From an uncultured Verrucomicrobiota bacterium (lineage in GTDB: Bacteria; Verrucomicrobiota; Kiritimatiellia; RFP12; UBA3636): 6,660 nucleotides of DNA. Position numbers and translations under genes: made by a program. Positions 6,229 to 6,660 of this stretch are shown one piece after another. A model generated the notes under the pieces. It saw only the letters and a program-made list of their open reading frames with translations. It was not told where the DNA came from and did no database searches. How positions within the stretch are numbered: the first letter of the stretch is position 1; every line of letters begins with the position of its first letter. The stretch spans positions 1 to 6,660 of the forward strand of contig CAMOEO010000168.1 of assembly GCA_946612175.1 (NCBI GenBank), written 5' to 3'.

Positions 6229-6660
6229 CTAGGGTTCGGGCTCTGCGCTCTCTGCGTGAGATTCAAACTCTGCGCTCTCTGCGCTCTCTGCGCTCTCTGC
6301 GTTAGATTCAAACTCTGCGCTCTCTGCGTGAGATTCAAACTCTGCGCTCTCTGCGTGAGTTTCTTCCGCGGCGGGGCTCTGCGTGGCGCAGAGGCGGAAG
6401 CCGAGGTGGCTGCGCCGGTCGGAGGGCGAGCACCAGCACCCGAACCGGCAGGAGGACTCGCAGCACCTGGCCGAGTAGCTCCAGCAGCCGCCGCGGTAGA
6501 CGCGGCACTCGCCAACCGCCGTCTCTGTCCACTCCCACACGTTGCCGTGCAGATCGTAAAGTCCCCACGCGTTCGGCTCCTTGCGTCCCACGGGCTTGTG
6601 CGACTCGGTTTCGCTCCAGTCGACCTCGTGGACGCGGTCGACGAGCCGCTCGGCGAAGGC
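6229..6660 (-). CDS. FGE-sulfatase (SUMF1-like) domain protein, 3' end only
   Basis: The frame is open from the right edge to a TAG at 6229-6231; 143 residues are visible and the start lies beyond the window. The visible protein begins AFAERLVDRVHEVDWSETES, then KPVGRKEPNAWGLYDLHGNV followed by WEW, then RVYRGGCWSYSARCC and LGFRL. These are the C-terminal signatures of the FGE-sulfatase/C-type-lectin-like fold. In true formylglycine-generating enzymes the segment after RGG carries two catalytic cysteines in an LCHxxYC-like arrangement. Here the first aligned position is Tyr and only the second is Cys, so sulfatase activation is doubtful. The segment is unusually cysteine-rich (8 Cys in about 45 residues). 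After LCA there is an extra tail of about 51 residues rich in Ala, Glu and Ser, mostly encoded by a tandem repeat and atypical for the family. A GTG at 6589-6591 is internal, not the start. Family assignment is strong; function is unknown, possibly binding or display. Confidence 0.88.
   Translation of the reverse strand, partial: AFAERLVDRVHEVDWSETESHKPVGRKEPNAWGLYDLHGNVWEWTETAVGECRVYRGGCWSYSARCCESSCRFGCWCSPSDRRSHLGFRLCATQSPAAEETHAESAEFESHAESAEFESNAESAESAESAEFESHAESAEPEP
6241..6359 (-). repeat. ctctgcg-based tandem repeat, translated into the FGE-like protein tail
   Basis: On the plus strand the unit is a ctctgcg heptamer, a ctctctgcg nonamer and an 11-base spacer tgagattcaaa (27 bases). Units lie at 6241-6267 (27), 6268-6312 (45, with two additional ctctctgcg nonamers and ttag for tgag), 6313-6339 (27) and 6340-6359 (partial). 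In all, the array has ten ctctgcg heptamers. Every length change is a multiple of 9, so the reading frame of the FGE-like gene survives, giving repeats of HAESAEFES with SAE expansions. The same DNA is also open in the upstream extension of the A2M frame (reading as NLTQRAQSL repeats), which is not a real product. Confidence 0.93.
6377..6393. repeat. Perfect 7-bp inverted repeat with 3-base loop
   Basis: The plus strand reads ctctgcg (6377-6383), tgg, cgcagag (6387-6393). The arms are the same heptamer that makes up the neighbouring tandem array, here once in each orientation. It lies at the very end of the FGE-like domain (codons for RLCA and just after). There is no T-run on either side, so it is not an intrinsic terminator. 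Confidence 0.75.

Noticed and set aside
6241..6359. CRISPR array
   Set aside because: The units are contiguous tandem repeats with an almost invariant 11-base spacer and variable numbers of nonamers. There are no unique spacers of 25-40 bases.
6377..6393. Intrinsic terminator
   Set aside because: The hairpin is inside the coding region and has no following T-run on either strand.
6024..6515. A 164-residue N-terminal extension of the A2M protein
   Set aside because: The frame is open only because the repeats and the FGE-like gene lack stops in it. The product is Ala/Pro-rich followed by NLTQRAQSL repeats, and it would bury the signal peptide internally. The ATG at 6023 has a ribosome binding site.
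6229..6660. A catalytically competent formylglycine-generating enzyme
   Set aside because: The first of the two catalytic cysteine positions after RGG aligns with Tyr, so I annotate only the domain family and not the sulfatase-activating activity.

Overview
The window is GC-rich bacterial DNA with all credible coding on the minus strand. A single very large gene, an alpha-2-macroglobulin (A2M) family protein with an intact thioester motif (87-6023, 1978 residues), fills about 90% of it. The right edge (6229-6660) holds the 3' end of a gene for a formylglycine-generating-enzyme-like (FGE-sulfatase/SUMF1) domain protein, cut by the window edge. At the left edge, 26 bases past the A2M stop, a short open frame running off the window could be the start of another minus-strand gene; this is weak.

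Organism: the Shine-Dalgarno sequence, the signal peptide and the A2M architecture show a bacterium with an exported protease-trap protein. The A2M domain plan (helical N-terminal region, MG domains, bait, thioester domain, and a C-terminus with a YYQSTKD-like block) is the large type best known from Bacteroidota and related groups. The high GC, the FGE-like protein and the abundant short tandem repeats suggest a PVC-type lineage such as Verrucomicrobiota/Kiritimatiellota. That placement is inference from general resemblance, not a database result.

Layout on the minus strand, in transcription order: (1) FGE-like domain with GNVWEW and RGG...GFRL motifs (about 6391-6660); (2) a C-terminal tail of about 51 residues, most of it encoded by a ctctgcg-based tandem repeat (6241-6359); (3) a 205-base intergenic stretch with two further, unrelated tandem repeats (7-bp and 9-bp periods) and a 67-base tract lacking C on the plus strand; (4) the A2M gene with a good ribosome binding site; (5) an 86-base left edge. 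Very long open frames on the plus strand under the A2M gene are antisense shadows produced by GC-biased codon use.

Functional picture: the A2M protein would be exported and trap proteases attacking the cell envelope, attaching covalently through its Cys-Gln thioester. The FGE-like gene has no evident functional link to it. Its cysteine-rich, NNC-codon-rich C-terminal core followed by a short hairpin resembles the variable region of a diversity-generating retroelement target. No reverse transcriptase or template repeat is in the window, so this remains a hypothesis. The most unusual structure here is the cluster of three tandem-repeat families within about 250 bases, one of them translated into the end of a protein.
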